A stretch of DNA of 64,000 bases from Phaeobacter sp. 11ANDIMAR09 (lineage in GTDB: Bacteria > Pseudomonadota > Alphaproteobacteria > Rhodobacterales > Rhodobacteraceae), in NCBI RefSeq assembly GCF_001294455.1, contig NZ_LIKT01000017.1:37859-101858 (forward strand), in the 5' to 3' direction. Both the position numbers and the translations under genes were made by a program. Shown here one piece after another: positions 28,708-37,590 of this stretch. Within the stretch, counting starts at the first letter, position 1. Every line of letters starts with the position of its first letter. The notes below the pieces were generated by a model. The model was not told the DNA's origin and searched no databases. It saw only the letters and a program-made list of their open reading frames with translations.

Positions 28708-29892
28708 TCAGACGCCGGCGTCGATGATCGCCTCGGCCAGGATCGGAACCGTGGTGGTGTTCAGACCGGCAATGTTCATGCGGCTGTCGCCCACCATGTA
28801 GATGCCATTGTCCGCTCGCATTTTCTCCACCAGATCGGGCGAAGTGCCCAAGAGCGAGAACATGCCACGGTGCTGGGCGATAAAGCCAAATCGGTCAGAA
28901 CCGCTGAGGCGCTGCAGCTCATCGGCCAGCTGCTGACGCAGGCCCAGCATGCCCAGCCGGACCTCTTCCAGCTCTGCGGCCCAATCGGAGCGCAGCGCAT
29001 CGTCGTTCAGGATCATGGTTACCAGACGCGCCCCGTGATCAGGTGGGAAGGAATAGTTCTGCCGGTTCAGGAAGGCCAGGGTGCCCTGGTTCAGCGCCTG
29101 CGCGCTGGCGTCGTTGGAGACCGCCATCAGCAATCCGGTACGTTCCCGGTAGATGCCAAAGTTCTTGGAGCAGCTGGCCGCAATCAGCACCTCGGGGCAG
29201 CTGGAAGCCACCAGGCGCACGCCCTGGGCGTCTTCTTCTAACCCATCCCCAAAGCCCTGATAGGCGATGTCGATCATCGGGATCAAACCATTGGCATTCA
29301 ACAGGTCCACGACCTCTTGCCACTGGGTCAGATTCAGGTTGGCCCCGGTGGGGTTGTGACAGCAGCCATGCAGCAGCACCACATCGCCCTTGGAGGCCTT
29401 TTTCAGGTCTTCCATCATGCCGTCAAAGTTCACACCACGGGTCTCGCGGTCGAAATAGCGATAGGTCACGGTTTCGATGCCAACATAGTTGAGGATCGAG
29501 ATATGGTTGGGCCAAGTCGGGTCCGAGACATGCACCTTGGCAGCAGGGTTGGCCATCTTGATCAGCTCAAAAGCCTGACGCACAGCGCCGGTGCCACCAG
29601 GTGTGGCCGCCGCAGCAATGTTTTCACGGGCAACAGCGCTGCCGAGGATCAGCTGGATCATGGCATCGGAATAGGCAGGATCTCCGGCCAGACCCACATA
29701 GGATTTGCTGGTCTGCTCTTCCCAAAGCTTGTGCTCGGCGGCCTTGATGGCGCGCATCACCGGCGTCACGCCCTCGGCGTTCTTGTAGACGCCAACGCCA
29801 AGGTCGATCTTGCTGTCACGCGGGTCTTCGCGGAACTTTTGCATCAGAGCCAGGATCTTGTCAGCTGGCTGCGGTTTCAGGGTTTCGAACAT
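28708..29892 (-). CDS. Aromatic/aspartate aminotransferase (class I)
   Basis: A 394-residue PLP enzyme of the AspC/TyrB subgroup, starting MFETLKPQPADKILALM. The PLP lysine is in SCSKNFGIYRERTG, the substrate-carboxylate arginine in DSRMNIAGL, and the Asn/Asp pair in HGCCHNPTG and IDIAYQGFG. It interconverts aspartate, phenylalanine or tyrosine with their 2-oxo acids; the balance of specificities cannot be told by eye. The start shares a base with the sulfurtransferase stop (TGATG), so translation is coupled. Confidence 0.92.
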   Translation of the reverse strand: MFETLKPQPADKILALMQKFREDPRDSKIDLGVGVYKNAEGVTPVMRAIKAAEHKLWEEQTSKSYVGLAGDPAYSDAMIQLILGSAVARENIAAAATPGGTGAVRQAFELIKMANPAAKVHVSDPTWPNHISILNYVGIETVTYRYFDRETRGVNFDGMMEDLKKASKGDVVLLHGCCHNPTGANLNLTQWQEVVDLLNANGLIPMIDIAYQGFGDGLEEDAQGVRLVASSCPEVLIAASCSKNFGIYRERTGLLMAVSNDASAQALNQGTLAFLNRQNYSFPPDHGARLVTMILNDDALRSDWAAELEEVRLGMLGLRQQLADELQRLSGSDRFGFIAQHRGMFSLLGTSPDLVEKMRADNGIYMVGDSRMNIAGLNTTTVPILAEAIIDAGV

Positions 29893-30746
29893 CAGTTCTC
29901 TCCGGTTGCAACGGGAAGGGTCGGGAAGGCGCCCCATTCCGACCAGGAGCCATCATAAAGCGAATGATCGGTCTTGCCGATCCGCTCCAGGCCCAGGCTC
30001 AGGACGGCAGCGGTAACGCCGGATCCACAGGTGGTAATGGCGGGTTTGGACAGATCAACGCCGGCGGCCTCAAAGGTGGAACGCAGGGCCTCCGCCTCTT
30101 TCATGGTGCCATCTGCATTTAGCAGATCCGTATAGGGCGTATTCTTGGACCCAGGGATATGGCCTGAACGCAGACCTTCGCGGGGTTCAGCCACCTCACC
30201 ACGGAACCGCGCAGCGGCGCGAGCGTCGATGATCTCATGATCGCCCAGCTTTGCCGCCGAGGAGACCTGGGTCACATCACGCACCAGGTGGTTTTGCACC
30301 CGCACAGTCATATGGCGGTCACGGATCACCGGCGGCAAGTCTTCGGTCTCGCGACCCTCGGCCAGCCATTTTGGCAGGCCACCATCCAGCACCGCGACAT
30401 TGTTCTGACCCATCAAGCGGAACAGCCACCAGACGCGGGCGGCGGATTTCAGCCCGGCCCCGTCGTAGACCACCACCTGATGGCCGTCACCAACGCCCAT
30501 GGCGCGCAGCCGGGACATAAATTTCTCTACCGGGGGCACCATATGCGGCAGCTCAGAGCGGTGATCCGAGATGTCGTCGATATCAAAGAACCGCGCATTT
30601 GGGATGTGTCCGGCGTCATATTCCGCCTGAGCATCTCGCTCTTCCTGAGGCAGATACCAGGATCCATCCAGCACCCGCAGGTCCGGATCTTTCAGGTGAG
30701 CAGCCAGCCACTCGGTGGATACAAGAGTTTTTGGATCGTCGCGCAT
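29892..30746 (-). CDS. sseA: 3-mercaptopyruvate sulfurtransferase
   Basis: A 284-residue two-domain rhodanese. Domain 1 has VLDGSWYLPQEERDA and domain 2 the catalytic loop TTCGSGVTA (CGSGVT is diagnostic of mercaptopyruvate rather than thiosulfate sulfurtransferase). It transfers sulfur from 3-mercaptopyruvate, the transamination product of cysteine, to thiols or cyanide. The aminotransferase just downstream could form that oxo acid from cysteine, a sensible pairing. Start ATG 30746 follows GGGAGG. Confidence 0.93.
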   Translation of the reverse strand: MRDDPKTLVSTEWLAAHLKDPDLRVLDGSWYLPQEERDAQAEYDAGHIPNARFFDIDDISDHRSELPHMVPPVEKFMSRLRAMGVGDGHQVVVYDGAGLKSAARVWWLFRLMGQNNVAVLDGGLPKWLAEGRETEDLPPVIRDRHMTVRVQNHLVRDVTQVSSAAKLGDHEIIDARAAARFRGEVAEPREGLRSGHIPGSKNTPYTDLLNADGTMKEAEALRSTFEAAGVDLSKPAITTCGSGVTAAVLSLGLERIGKTDHSLYDGSWSEWGAFPTLPVATGEN

Positions 30747-30932
30747 CAAAGCCTCCCTGAATATGTGTCAATGCCTACTATTGGCGTGCCAGAGGTGCAA
30801 GGGAAGGCTGAAAGAATGCTCAAGGCTGTGTAAAGATCCCCCCTGACCTAGAGAGTTGCAAACAAAGGGGCCGCGGCGCGAACCCTGGCTGCTGCCAGGC
30901 GTGCTTGTCCCGCGCCGGGTCTGTTCGAGCCT

Positions 30933-31481
30933 CTAGCTGACCACACGCAATTCGGGTCTTTGGCCGCGCTGACTGCGGGCCACGGGCCCCGCCGGGAAGC
31001 GATCGGCAAAGGAGAGCCCCGCGCGGATGACATCCGGATCCATGGTGCAACCGGTGACATTGGCCACAGCCTCTCGCGCCCGCGGGGTGTCATCGCGCCG
31101 CATGTGGTGCAACATCTGCAACAGTGCCTGCTCATCCCGTGTGACAAAGTCTCGTTCGTCCAATGCCAATGGGTCGATGGCGTCAAATCCCGCACGCCGC
31201 GCTTTGAGGGTGAATTGGACCAATTTGAACAGGGACTGGGCAACCGGCAGACCCAGGGTCTCGCCCCAACGCTCCGCTGCAATCTTATAGGCAAACTGCC
31301 AGGATTGGCTCTCAGGCCGAGTCAGGCTCAACATAAAGTGGCGCAAGACCGGCAACAGCCCTGTCTCGAACTCATCCAGATCGCAAAAGGTCACAGGCAT
31401 CATGTCCCGTTTTTCCAGGGGACGGCGCTGTGGCTGTGCCGAGCAGTGTGAAGATATAGAAGAGTTGGTTGAAGGCGTCAT
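30933..31481 (-). CDS. Conserved protein of unknown function
   Basis: A 182-residue soluble protein I do not recognise. The first 25 residues are Ser/Thr/Gln/Arg-rich and probably disordered. A helical core follows (FCDLDEFETGLLPVLRHFML, FAYKIAAERWGE, RDEQALLQMLHHMRRDD), ending in a short Arg-rich tail. There is no signal peptide or membrane helix. The start at 31481 has AAAGGACAG upstream; a Met near residue 27 is an alternative. The gene stands alone between sseA and smpB, with a TTAATCA direct repeat about 110-125 bases upstream of its start. Confidence 0.7.
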   Translation of the reverse strand: MTPSTNSSISSHCSAQPQRRPLEKRDMMPVTFCDLDEFETGLLPVLRHFMLSLTRPESQSWQFAYKIAAERWGETLGLPVAQSLFKLVQFTLKARRAGFDAIDPLALDERDFVTRDEQALLQMLHHMRRDDTPRAREAVANVTGCTMDPDVIRAGLSFADRFPAGPVARSQRGQRPELRVVS

Positions 31482-31687
31482 GGATCTGTCCTTTGGCCGG
31501 TGCTGCGGCTTTGGTTTTTGAAGACAGGAGTGCCGGGCGGGATCACGCAGGATCAATCTGACTGGGCTACCGATCTGGATTGCGCGATACCTGACAAAAT
31601 TAATCAGATTAATCAAGTCCCGATTTTTCGCCAACCGTCCCCGTCCCACCCGCAGTTCTCCTTTCCGGGAACCTGACGCGCTGACAC

Positions 31688-31720
31688 AAAAACAGCCCCT
31701 CTGATCATGCAGAGAGGCTG
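31688..31720 (-). terminator. Terminator of smpB
   Basis: CAGCCTCTCTG and CAGAGGGGCTG pair (one mismatch) around ATGATC... on the minus strand and are followed by TTTTTG, about 58 bases after the smpB stop. Confidence 0.8.
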
Positions 31721-31777
31721 ATAGCGGATCTTGTCAAAACAGTTGCCAGTAGGGCCCCCGGCCAAAGCGCCTGAGCG

Positions 31778-32254
31778 TCAGCCATGATCCTTCATCAGGC
31801 GGCTCTTTTGGCGCGACCAATCGCGCTTGGCCTGAGCTTCGCGCTTGTCATGCGCCTTCTTGCCCTTGGCGATGCCGATCTTCAGCTTGGCGCGCCCCTT
31901 GTGGTTAAAGTACATCACGATGGGCACCAGGGTCATGCCCTTGCGCTGTGTTGCATTCCACATATCCGACAGCTGCTTGCGCGAGACCAGCAGCTTGCGG
32001 CGACGACGTTCCTCATGTTTGAACATCTTGGCCTGCGAATAGGGCGGCACATAGGAATTCACCAGCCACAGCTCGCCATCTTCCACAGCCGCATAGCTTT
32101 CGGCGATATTGGTGCCGCCTTCGCGCAGGGCCTTCACTTCGGAGCCTTCAAGCATGATGCCGCATTCCACGTCATCTTCGATGGCGTAGTCAAACCGCGC
32201 GCGGCGATTTTCTGCGATCACTTTGTAGTTCGGGTCTGATTTCGTCTGGGCCAT
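31778..32254 (-). CDS. smpB: SsrA-binding protein
   Basis: A 158-residue SmpB of normal length. The OB-barrel runs from [18 protein letters not shown] through [17 protein letters not shown] and [14 protein letters not shown]. The C-terminal basic tail ([27 protein letters not shown] is too long to be folded) enters the ribosome. It delivers tmRNA to stalled ribosomes in trans-translation. No ssrA gene is visible here. It is a single gene with its own terminator. Confidence 0.96.
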   Translation of the reverse strand: MAQTKSDPNYKVIAENRRARFDYAIEDDVECGIMLEGSEVKALREGGTNIAESYAAVEDGELWLVNSYVPPYSQAKMFKHEERRRRKLLVSRKQLSDMWNATQRKGMTLVPIVMYFNHKGRAKLKIGIAKGKKAHDKREAQAKRDWSRQKSRLMKDHG

Positions 32255-32298
32255 GTCTGGCAGATGTAAGCCCCCCTGCGGGTGGGCGCAAGGTGACT

Positions 32299-33153
32299 CT
32301 ATCTTCTGGAACTACGGAGGAGGGTGAAGAGACCGCTTGTCACGATCACGGCGCTGCCCAGCAGGGTCCAGCTGTCCGGGCGTTCGCCAAAGACCAAAAT
32401 GCCCAGCGCCATGGCAAAGACCAGTCTGGTATAGCGAAACGGGGCCACAACCGAGATTTCGCCATGCCGCATCGCCCCGGTCAGCGCGTTATAGGCAATG
32501 ACACCGATACCGGTGGTCAGAGCCAAATAGAGCCAGACCCGACCGCTGGGCCAGAGGGCACCCCCCGTCCAGGCCAGCGCTATGGCACCGGCGATCACCA
32601 GCATGGCAAAGCCAAACAACCCCAGTTGCAGGTTGGTCATGGATTTGGGAGCCGCCCGCGTGGCCAGGTCTCGTCCCGCAAAGCCCAGGGTGCCAATCAC
32701 CGCAAACAGAGAATAGATCTCAAATCCGCTGGCGCCGGGACGCAGGATCATCAAGACCCCGGCGAATCCCAGGCCAATTGCCAGCCAGCGCCGCCAGCCC
32801 ACCTTTTCGCCAAAAAACACCACAGCACCACCCGCCACCACCAGCGGGGTGGCCTGCAAAATGGCCGAGGCCGAGGAGAGCGGCGTCAGGGCAATGGCCA
32901 GGGTGAAACAGAGCCGTCCTGTCACCTCAGCCAGAGAGCGCAGCACCAAAGGGCGCGTGCAAAACCCCGGGTGCCACAGGGGCTGCCCATGCGCACGCGC
33001 CACCGCCGCAAAAACCAGCATCCCCCCAAGTCCAAACAGAATGAGGATCTGCCCGACCGGCAACTCCCGCGCCACCTGTTTGATGAACATATCCTCGAGG
33101 GCAAAGGCCACCATGGCCAGGGCCATCAACAGGCTGCCACGCAGCGTTTCCAT
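32299..33153 (-). CDS. EamA/DMT family transporter
   Basis: A 284-residue inner-membrane protein with ten hydrophobic segments in two EamA repeats ([21 protein letters not shown] at the start; [23 protein letters not shown]; second repeat [19 protein letters not shown] and [16 protein letters not shown]). It resembles the RhaT/YdcZ-like metabolite exporters. The start 33153 is fixed by AGGAGA. Thirty-odd bases upstream ends the XRE-cupin regulator gene, so the two may be cotranscribed. Substrate is unknown. Confidence 0.9.
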   Translation of the reverse strand: METLRGSLLMALAMVAFALEDMFIKQVARELPVGQILILFGLGGMLVFAAVARAHGQPLWHPGFCTRPLVLRSLAEVTGRLCFTLAIALTPLSSASAILQATPLVVAGGAVVFFGEKVGWRRWLAIGLGFAGVLMILRPGASGFEIYSLFAVIGTLGFAGRDLATRAAPKSMTNLQLGLFGFAMLVIAGAIALAWTGGALWPSGRVWLYLALTTGIGVIAYNALTGAMRHGEISVVAPFRYTRLVFAMALGILVFGERPDSWTLLGSAVIVTSGLFTLLRSSRR

Positions 33154-33204
33154 GATCAGCTCTCCTCTGGGCTGGTTTGCTGTCACGGTCCAAGGCGACC
33201 CGCC

Positions 33205-33768
33205 TCAACCGCGTGCAACGACACCGACGTGACGTGGGTAATGGTGCATATTCAAAAATTCAGCCCCCTGCGCACCACCGCGATAGCCATGGGGCTGATC
33301 TGCCTGGAACCGGATCCCCTCTCCGGCGCCCAGTGCCACCCAGTCTCCGTCGCGCAGCACCTCCATGTCTCCGGTCAGGACAAAGACCTCTTCAACCACC
33401 CCGCACTCATGCGGCTGCGAGACATGTGTCTGGCCCGGCGTCAGACTGATGCGAAAGGTCTCCCCGCCCAGCTCCGGGTCAAAGGGAAAGACGATTTTCA
33501 CCGCGATACTGCCGGGAAACTGCACCGTTTTAAAGGGCTCTGCCGGGTCTGGTTGGGCTGCGTCCAACTCTCCGATCAGTGCCGACAAAGGCAGGTGAAA
33601 CCCCTTGGCGATTTTCCACAGCGTCGCAATCGTCGGGCTGGATTCCCCGCGTTCGATCTGTCCCAGCATCGCCTTGCTGACCCCGGTCAGATCTGCCGCC
33701 TTGGACAGGCTCATCCCGGCCCCATTGCGGATCTTGCGCAGATTTGCCCCGATGGCATCCTCACTCAT
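33205..33768 (-). CDS. XRE family regulator with C-terminal cupin
   Basis: A 187-residue two-domain regulator. The HTH_3 domain at 8-62 contains MSLSKAADLTGVSKAMLGQIERGESSPT. The cupin barrel at about 100-180 contains QPHECGVVEEVFVLTGDMEVLRDGDW and RFQADQPHGYRG. Such proteins (SutR/PuuR-like) sense a small ligand in the cupin. The gene is divergent from benE with two 20-bp inverted repeats between them, so it probably represses itself and benE. The downstream EamA exporter may belong to the same regulon. Confidence 0.9.
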   Translation of the reverse strand: MSEDAIGANLRKIRNGAGMSLSKAADLTGVSKAMLGQIERGESSPTIATLWKIAKGFHLPLSALIGELDAAQPDPAEPFKTVQFPGSIAVKIVFPFDPELGGETFRISLTPGQTHVSQPHECGVVEEVFVLTGDMEVLRDGDWVALGAGEGIRFQADQPHGYRGGAQGAEFLNMHHYPRHVGVVARG

Positions 33769-33814
33769 GACTATTGCTCCAAAGAGCCTGGATCAGGCAG
33801 GTTTCAAATAGGAC

Positions 33815-33834
33815 TTGTGCGTTATAGCGCACAA
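33815..33834. promoter_or_regulatory. XRE-cupin operator 1
   Basis: TTGTGCG-TTATAG-CGCACAA is a perfect 7-6-7 inverted repeat in the divergent promoter region of the regulator and benE. A second copy of the same 20-mer design lies 27 bp downstream, centre to centre, so a dimer of dimers is likely. Confidence 0.65.
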
Positions 33835-33841
33835 ATGCAAT

Positions 33842-33861
33842 ATGGGCGTTATAACGCACAA
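33842..33861. promoter_or_regulatory. XRE-cupin operator 2
   Basis: ATGGGCGTTATAACGCACAA keeps the core GCGTTATAACGC as a perfect palindrome and matches operator 1 at the GCGTTATA...CGCACAA positions. It lies 36 bases upstream of the benE start. Confidence 0.6.
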
Positions 33862-33896
33862 AACCATAGCCCAGCCCCGAAAGAAGGAAAACCCGA

Positions 33897-35060
33897 ATGT
33901 TGTCACAGCTGAAGCTCTCTCACCTGGCAGCAGGTGCCGTGGCAGTGCTGGTGGGTTACACCAGTTCGGTGGCGATCATCTTCCAGGCCATCGAGGCTGT
34001 GGGGGCAAGCCAGGCCCAGGCCAACAGCTGGCTGATGGCACTGGGGCTGGGCATGGGGCTGACCAGCTTGGGCTTGTCCTTGTGGTTTCGCATACCCGTG
34101 CTCACCGCCTGGTCAACACCAGGCGCGGCCCTGCTGGTGGTTGGATTGCAGGGGGTTCCCATTGATCAGGCGGTGGGCGCCTTCCTTTTTTGCGGTGCTT
34201 TGCTCACGCTAACAGGGCTGACCGGCTGGTTTGAACGCCTGGCGCGATTGATCCCTGACAGTCTCGCCAATGCGCTCTTGGCCGGCATCCTGTTCAAATT
34301 TGGCCTCTCGGCCTTTACTGCCCTCAATGAGGATACAGGATTGGTCGCAGCGATGGGCCTGGCCTTTCTTGCAGGGCGCCTCTGGTTTGCTCGCTACACG
34401 ATTTTGGGCGTGCTGCTGATCGGCGCAATCTGGGCTGGTTTCACAGGCAGCTTTGGCGATTTTGACCAATTGAACACCAGCCTCTCGCTACCCTCCCCGG
34501 TACTGCCAGAGTTTTCGCTGCCTGTGCTGATCGGCGTGGGACTGCCGCTCTACGTGGTCACTATGTGCTCGCAGAATATGCCCGGCACCGTCACCCTACG
34601 CGCCGCCGGCTATACCCCGCCTGTCTCTGCCACCCTGAGCGTGACCGGCGCAGCCACGCTGGTCCTTGCCCCCTTTGGTGGCTTTGCCTTCAATTTCGCC
34701 GCCATCACCGCCGCCATCTGCGCGGGTCCCGAGGCCGATGACGATCCTCAAACCCGCTATCTCGCCAGCGCTGCCGCCGGCCTGTTCTACTGCCTCGTGG
34801 GCCTGGGCGGCGGCACCGTGATCAGCCTGTTTCTGATCGCCCCGCCCGCATTGATCGCTGCGGTTGCCGGGCTGGCATTGCTGTCTACCATCGGCAACAG
34901 CCTCTCCCATGCGCTGCGAGACGAAACAGGACGCGAGGCCGCCCTGATCACCTTTATGACTGCCGTTTCCGGCATCAGTTTCCTTGGCATTGGAGCGGCC
35001 TTTTGGGCCCTGGTGCTGGGGCTGGGGGTGAATCACCTCTTTGCCCGCCCCCGCCACTAA
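33897..35060 (+). CDS. benE: Benzoate/H+ symporter (BenE family)
   Basis: A 387-residue membrane protein with about eleven helices. Family marks are GYTSSVAIIFQA near the N terminus, PVLTAWSTPGAALL, and GLPLYVVTMCSQNMPGTVTLRAAGY with APFGGFAFNFAAITAAICAG. The BenE family is named for benzoate uptake in Acinetobacter, but no benzoate catabolic gene is nearby, so the true substrate is open. RBS AGAAGGAAA precedes ATG 33897. Transcription is probably repressed by the divergent XRE-cupin protein. Confidence 0.9.
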   Translation: MLSQLKLSHLAAGAVAVLVGYTSSVAIIFQAIEAVGASQAQANSWLMALGLGMGLTSLGLSLWFRIPVLTAWSTPGAALLVVGLQGVPIDQAVGAFLFCGALLTLTGLTGWFERLARLIPDSLANALLAGILFKFGLSAFTALNEDTGLVAAMGLAFLAGRLWFARYTILGVLLIGAIWAGFTGSFGDFDQLNTSLSLPSPVLPEFSLPVLIGVGLPLYVVTMCSQNMPGTVTLRAAGYTPPVSATLSVTGAATLVLAPFGGFAFNFAAITAAICAGPEADDDPQTRYLASAAAGLFYCLVGLGGGTVISLFLIAPPALIAAVAGLALLSTIGNSLSHALRDETGREAALITFMTAVSGISFLGIGAAFWALVLGLGVNHLFARPRH

Positions 35061-35233
35061 GCCACAGGCCCCCTACACCAGGCCGCCCAAACGCCATCAA
35101 GCCACCACCGCAGAGACGAATACTCCCCTCAAGATCGCGCTCTTGAGAGGAAAAGAACCAAAACCCGCCTCCGGATATTGCGTTTATTGCGCAAATGATG
35201 TGTCTGAGGGCAAAGACAAGGGAATGAGCCAAG

Positions 35234-37084
35234 ATGCCAATGTACCGATCCAGAACTTCCACCCATGGCCGCAATATGGCGGGCGCCCGCGGTTTGTGGC
35301 GTGCCACCGGCATGCAGGACGATGATTTCGGCAAGCCGATCATCGCCATCGTCAACTCGTTCACCCAGTTTGTGCCCGGCCACGTGCACCTCAAGGACCT
35401 GGGCCAGATGGTCGCCCGCGAGGTAGAGGCCGCCGGTGGGGTTGCCAAAGAGTTCAACACCATTGCGGTGGATGACGGTATCGCCATGGGCCATGACGGC
35501 ATGCTCTATTCGCTGCCATCGCGTGAAGTCATCGCCGACTCGGTGGAATATATGGTCAATGCCCATTGCGCCGATGCCATGGTCTGCATCTCCAACTGTG
35601 ACAAGATCACGCCGGGGATGATGATGGCCGCCATGCGCCTGAACATTCCGGTGATCTTTGTTTCCGGCGGCCCGATGGAGGCCGGCAAGGTCGATCTCGA
35701 AGGGCTCGACATCAAAAAAGTCGATCTGGTCGATGCCATGGTTGCCGCCGCCAGCGAGACCATGACCGATGAGCAGGTCCAGCATATTGAAGAAAATGCC
35801 TGCCCCACCTGCGGGTCGTGTTCCGGCATGTTCACCGCCAACTCGATGAACTGCCTGGCTGAGGCCCTGGGCCTCGCCCTGCCCGGCAATGGCTCCACCC
35901 TGGCAACCCATGCAGACCGCAAACATCTGTTTCTGGAGGCCGGGCGTAAGATCGTCGAGATCACCAAGCGCCACTATGAGGGTGAGGAAAAGGGTCTGTT
36001 GCCGCGTGAAATCGCCAGCTTCGAGGCCTTTGAAAACGCCATGAGTCTGGATATTGCCATGGGCGGCTCGACCAACACGGTGCTGCACCTGCTTGCGATT
36101 GCCCATGAGGGCGAGGTCAGCTTTACCATGGATGACATCGACCGGCTGAGCCGCCAGGTGCCTTGCCTGTGTAAGGTCGCCCCCAATATCGAAAACGTCC
36201 ACATGGAAGACGTGCACCGGGCTGGTGGTATCTTTTCGATCCTGGGCGAGCTGTCTCGTGCCGGGCTGCTGCATGATGGCTGTTCCACCGTGCATTCGGC
36301 CTCGATGGGGGAAGCCATTGCCAAGTGGGACATTAAGGTCGCCAATAACCCAGAGGCCGAGCAGCTGTTCAAAGCGGCTCCGGGCGGCGTGCGCACCACC
36401 CAGGCCTTCTCCACCGAGAACCGGTTTAAAGAGGTGGATGTTGACCGCGAAGACGGCGTGATCCGCTCCAAAGAACACGCCTTTAGCCAGGACGGTGGTC
36501 TGGCGGTGCTGTTTGGCAATATCGCGCTGGATGGCTGTATCGTAAAAACCGCCGGCGTGGATGCTTCGATCCTGAAATTCACCGGTTCTGCCTATGTCTG
36601 CGAAAGCCAGGATCAGGCGGTGAGTGATATTCTGACCGGCAAGGTCAAGGCCGGCGATGTGGTGGTGATCCGTTATGAGGGCCCGCGCGGCGGACCCGGC
36701 ATGCAGGAGATGCTCTACCCGACCTCCTATCTGAAGTCCAAAGGCCTGGGCAAAGACTGTGCCCTGTTGACCGATGGGCGTTTCTCCGGCGGCACCTCGG
36801 GCCTGTCGATTGGCCATGCCTCGCCAGAGGCTGCCGAGGGCGGCACCATCGGCCTGGTGGAGATGGGGGACAAGATCGAGATCGACATCCCCAACCGCAG
36901 CATCCATCTGGCGGTCTCGGATGAGGTTCTGGCGACACGTCGCACTGCGCAGGATGCTGCAGGTTGGAAGCCTGCCAAACCGCGCAAACGCAAAGTCTCC
37001 AAGGCGCTGAAAGCCTATGGGATGCTGGCCACCTCCGCCGCGAAAGGCGCGGTGCGCGAACTGCCAGAAGACTACGACGGCTGA
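35234..37084 (+). CDS. ilvD: Dihydroxy-acid dehydratase
   Basis: A 616-residue IlvD/EDD-family iron-sulfur dehydratase for valine, leucine and isoleucine synthesis. The N terminus [21 protein letters not shown] is typical. Cluster ligands are in [11 protein letters not shown] and [18 protein letters not shown], and the C-terminal swivel domain includes [21 protein letters not shown] and [16 protein letters not shown]. No strong Shine-Dalgarno is visible; the start at 35234 is chosen by family length (alternative 35240). An imperfect repeat TTGCG...CGCAA (35178-35194) lies in the promoter region. An intrinsic terminator follows. Confidence 0.96.
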   Translation: MPMYRSRTSTHGRNMAGARGLWRATGMQDDDFGKPIIAIVNSFTQFVPGHVHLKDLGQMVAREVEAAGGVAKEFNTIAVDDGIAMGHDGMLYSLPSREVIADSVEYMVNAHCADAMVCISNCDKITPGMMMAAMRLNIPVIFVSGGPMEAGKVDLEGLDIKKVDLVDAMVAAASETMTDEQVQHIEENACPTCGSCSGMFTANSMNCLAEALGLALPGNGSTLATHADRKHLFLEAGRKIVEITKRHYEGEEKGLLPREIASFEAFENAMSLDIAMGGSTNTVLHLLAIAHEGEVSFTMDDIDRLSRQVPCLCKVAPNIENVHMEDVHRAGGIFSILGELSRAGLLHDGCSTVHSASMGEAIAKWDIKVANNPEAEQLFKAAPGGVRTTQAFSTENRFKEVDVDREDGVIRSKEHAFSQDGGLAVLFGNIALDGCIVKTAGVDASILKFTGSAYVCESQDQAVSDILTGKVKAGDVVVIRYEGPRGGPGMQEMLYPTSYLKSKGLGKDCALLTDGRFSGGTSGLSIGHASPEAAEGGTIGLVEMGDKIEIDIPNRSIHLAVSDEVLATRRTAQDAAGWKPAKPRKRKVSKALKAYGMLATSAAKGAVRELPEDYDG

Positions 37085-37109
37085 TCCATTTTGACTTAGC
37101 CGCTCAAGC

Positions 37110-37143
37110 AGCCCTCTGCATTCCATATGCAGAGGGCTTTTTT
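37110..37143 (+). terminator. Terminator of ilvD
   Basis: AGCCCTCTGCAT-TCCAT-ATGCAGAGGGCT stem followed by TTTTT, 25 bases after the ilvD stop. Confidence 0.9.
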
Positions 37144-37490
37144 GGCCGCAGGCCCAGCAGCATCACTTCAAAGCGCTCCCGCCCCCTCAGCCCGCCTTCT
37201 GCCTTTCGGCAAAAGCCAACCAGAGGCCTTGGGCATGGCGCCGGGCAAAGCCCGGCGCGGGCTTCGTCGCTGATCGAGCCTTGCCATCGAAACACCAGGG
37301 CCACAGCTGGAGTGTCGGAACAATCTGCTGAGAAGCGGTTTAGGGGCAGGTCTGCCCCTAAACGCGCCTTTTCGATTCTGAATAACAATCCCGCCTCAAG
37401 GGTCGCCCGCGCCAAGGCGCGGCGGCTTTGCCGCCCTTGACCCGGGAGCAGGCGCGAGCCGTAAAACTGAGGTCTGTTTTTACCACACCC
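37144..37490. repeat. Palindrome-rich intergenic stretch with no gene
   Basis: About 350 bases with no credible reading frame. It holds several strong dyads: GCGCCGGGC-AAA-GCCCGGCGC (37238-37258); the 12-bp arms GTTTAGGGGCAG and CTGCCCCTAAAC two bases apart (37338-37363); and TCAAGGG...CCCTTGA (37397-37439) enclosing GGCGGC/GCCGCC-type stems. GGAACAATCT occurs at about 37315 and again in copy C. The stretch joins directly onto repeat element copy C. Confidence 0.6.
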
Positions 37491-37565
37491 GCGCCGCGCG
37501 TCAGCGCGGCGCCATCCCCAACGGGGGAGGAACAATCTATAGATTGTTCCGAGACGGGCGGGAGC
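37491..37565 (-). repeat. Two-hairpin 3'-UTR element, copy C
   Basis: Oriented with the minus-strand sulfotransferase gene, whose stop is 25 bases away. Plus-strand order: GCGCCGCGC-GTCA-GCGCGGCGC stem (37491-37512), CCCAACGGG (37517-37525), a perfect 22-bp palindrome with arms GGAACAATCTA (37529-37550), then GACGGGCGGGAGC (37553-37565). The second stem is AT-rich here but GC-rich in other copies, so pairing is conserved, not sequence. Confidence 0.75.
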
Positions 37566-37590
37566 TCCCCCTGCTCTGGCCCCAACAAGG

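Noticed and set aside
31595..31625. TTAATCA-GA-TTAATCA repeat as a CtrA site
   Set aside because: The two TTAA boxes are five bases apart, not the seven required for CtrA.
32293..33912. 539-codon plus-strand open frame across the EamA transporter and XRE-cupin genes
   Set aside because: Its product is low-complexity (Gln/His/Arg/Pro-rich) and antisense to two well-supported genes; it is a GC-rich shadow frame.
35129..37126. 665-codon minus-strand open frame opposite ilvD
   Set aside because: It mirrors the ilvD codons and lacks any recognisable domain or start site.
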